The notes below the pieces were generated by a model that was not told the DNA's origin, ran no database searches, and was given only the letters and a program-made list of their open reading frames with translations. From positions 1 through 5,861 of the forward strand of contig JBCBPV010000122.1 of the NCBI GenBank assembly GCA_039820585.1: a stretch of DNA of 5,861 bases. Direction: 5' to 3'. Each line of letters starts with the position of its first letter. The first letter of the stretch is position 1. This DNA comes from JBCBGF01 sp039820585. GTDB lineage: Bacteria > Pseudomonadota > Alphaproteobacteria > Rhodobacterales > Rhodobacteraceae. This document shows, piece after piece, positions 5,583 to 5,861 of this stretch. Position numbers and translations under genes: made by a program.

Positions 5583-5861
5583 AAGCTACGGGATTTACTG
5601 GGATGGCGCAAGGTCTGCTGGGAGCGCCGTGCTAGGAAACACATTCATTACAAGCTGCTAAGGTACTAGTTGGGTTCCTATGATACGAGAATGCCATGCC
5701 GCCCCCGGGAACCGAATGGCGACCCACGCGTTCTAGGCACAGACGCGTCGACCGGCGCGGTGTTTCGCACATGTCCCTCGGTGGTAAAACAGGGTATCCC
5801 CGGGGCACACGCCACCTGTTCCCCGCACGAGCCGCTCACCTTGCCAGCCCATCGCCCCCTC
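5583..5861. other. right flank upstream of the integrase, no recognised gene
   Basis: These 279 bases carry no identifiable gene, tRNA or insertion sequence. An ATG at 5693 opens a plus-strand frame that runs to the window edge (56 codons, beginning MPCRPREPNG) without a clear ribosome site, and the opposite strand is equally open, as expected in GC-rich DNA. ACAAGCT occurs at 5581-5587 and 5650-5656, and ACGCGT at 5726-5731 and 5743-5748. Because the region lies directly upstream of an integrase, it probably includes the attachment site and the junction with flanking DNA, but no core sequence can be fixed. Confidence 0.4.

Noticed and set aside
5583..5861. Possible tRNA gene as integration target next to the integrase
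   Set aside because: Searched both strands by eye for a T-arm motif and acceptor stem; none found here or in 1-298.
5693..5861. Plus-strand open frame running off the right edge
   Set aside because: No ribosome site, no recognisable protein, and the antisense frame is equally open; too weak to list as a gene.
1..5861. CRISPR arrays, insertion-sequence ends, or toxin-antitoxin genes
   Set aside because: No regularly spaced repeats of suitable length, no transposase, and no recognised toxin or antitoxin fold were seen.

Overview
The window reads as GC-rich alphaproteobacterial DNA. The transfer proteins belong to the Ti-plasmid-like TraA/TraC/TraD set carried by plasmids and integrative elements of Sphingomonadales, Rhodobacterales and Rhizobiales, and the integrase is of the Arm-DNA-binding (DUF4102) type common in the same hosts. 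No gene here identifies the genus. The identifications rest on protein motifs and remembered family features; no database search was possible.

Layout from left to right. Positions 1-298 hold no recognised gene: an open plus-strand frame runs in from the left edge and stops at 165, and a 36-codon minus-strand frame with a very good ribosome binding site follows alpA. An AlpA-type helix-turn-helix regulator is encoded at 299-505 (minus). The 994-residue relaxase-helicase TraA lies at 636-3620 (minus), with an inverted repeat across its stop codon. The divergent gap 3621-3792 contains a recognisable origin of transfer: a 6-bp hairpin followed by a nic-type sequence of the RSF1010/Ti (MOBQ) class. 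Rightward of it are traC-like (3793-4119) and traD (4121-4348), in the same traA-oriT-traCD arrangement as Ti plasmids. A probable bidirectional terminator separates traD from a convergent tyrosine integrase (4407-5582, minus). The last 279 bases contain no recognised gene and may include the attachment region.

Taken together, the window looks like a compact mobilisation-plus-integration module. The integrase (with AlpA as possible partner or regulator) would move the element in and out of a replicon. TraA, with TraC and TraD as probable accessory factors, would nick oriT and pilot the strand. No coupling protein (traG) and no mating-pore genes are present, so either the element depends on a helper conjugation apparatus or those genes lie outside the window. 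The best-supported points of interest are the complete oriT, the combination of a tra cassette with an integrase in under 6 kb, and the phased GGGGGATA repeats overlapping the start of the integrase gene.
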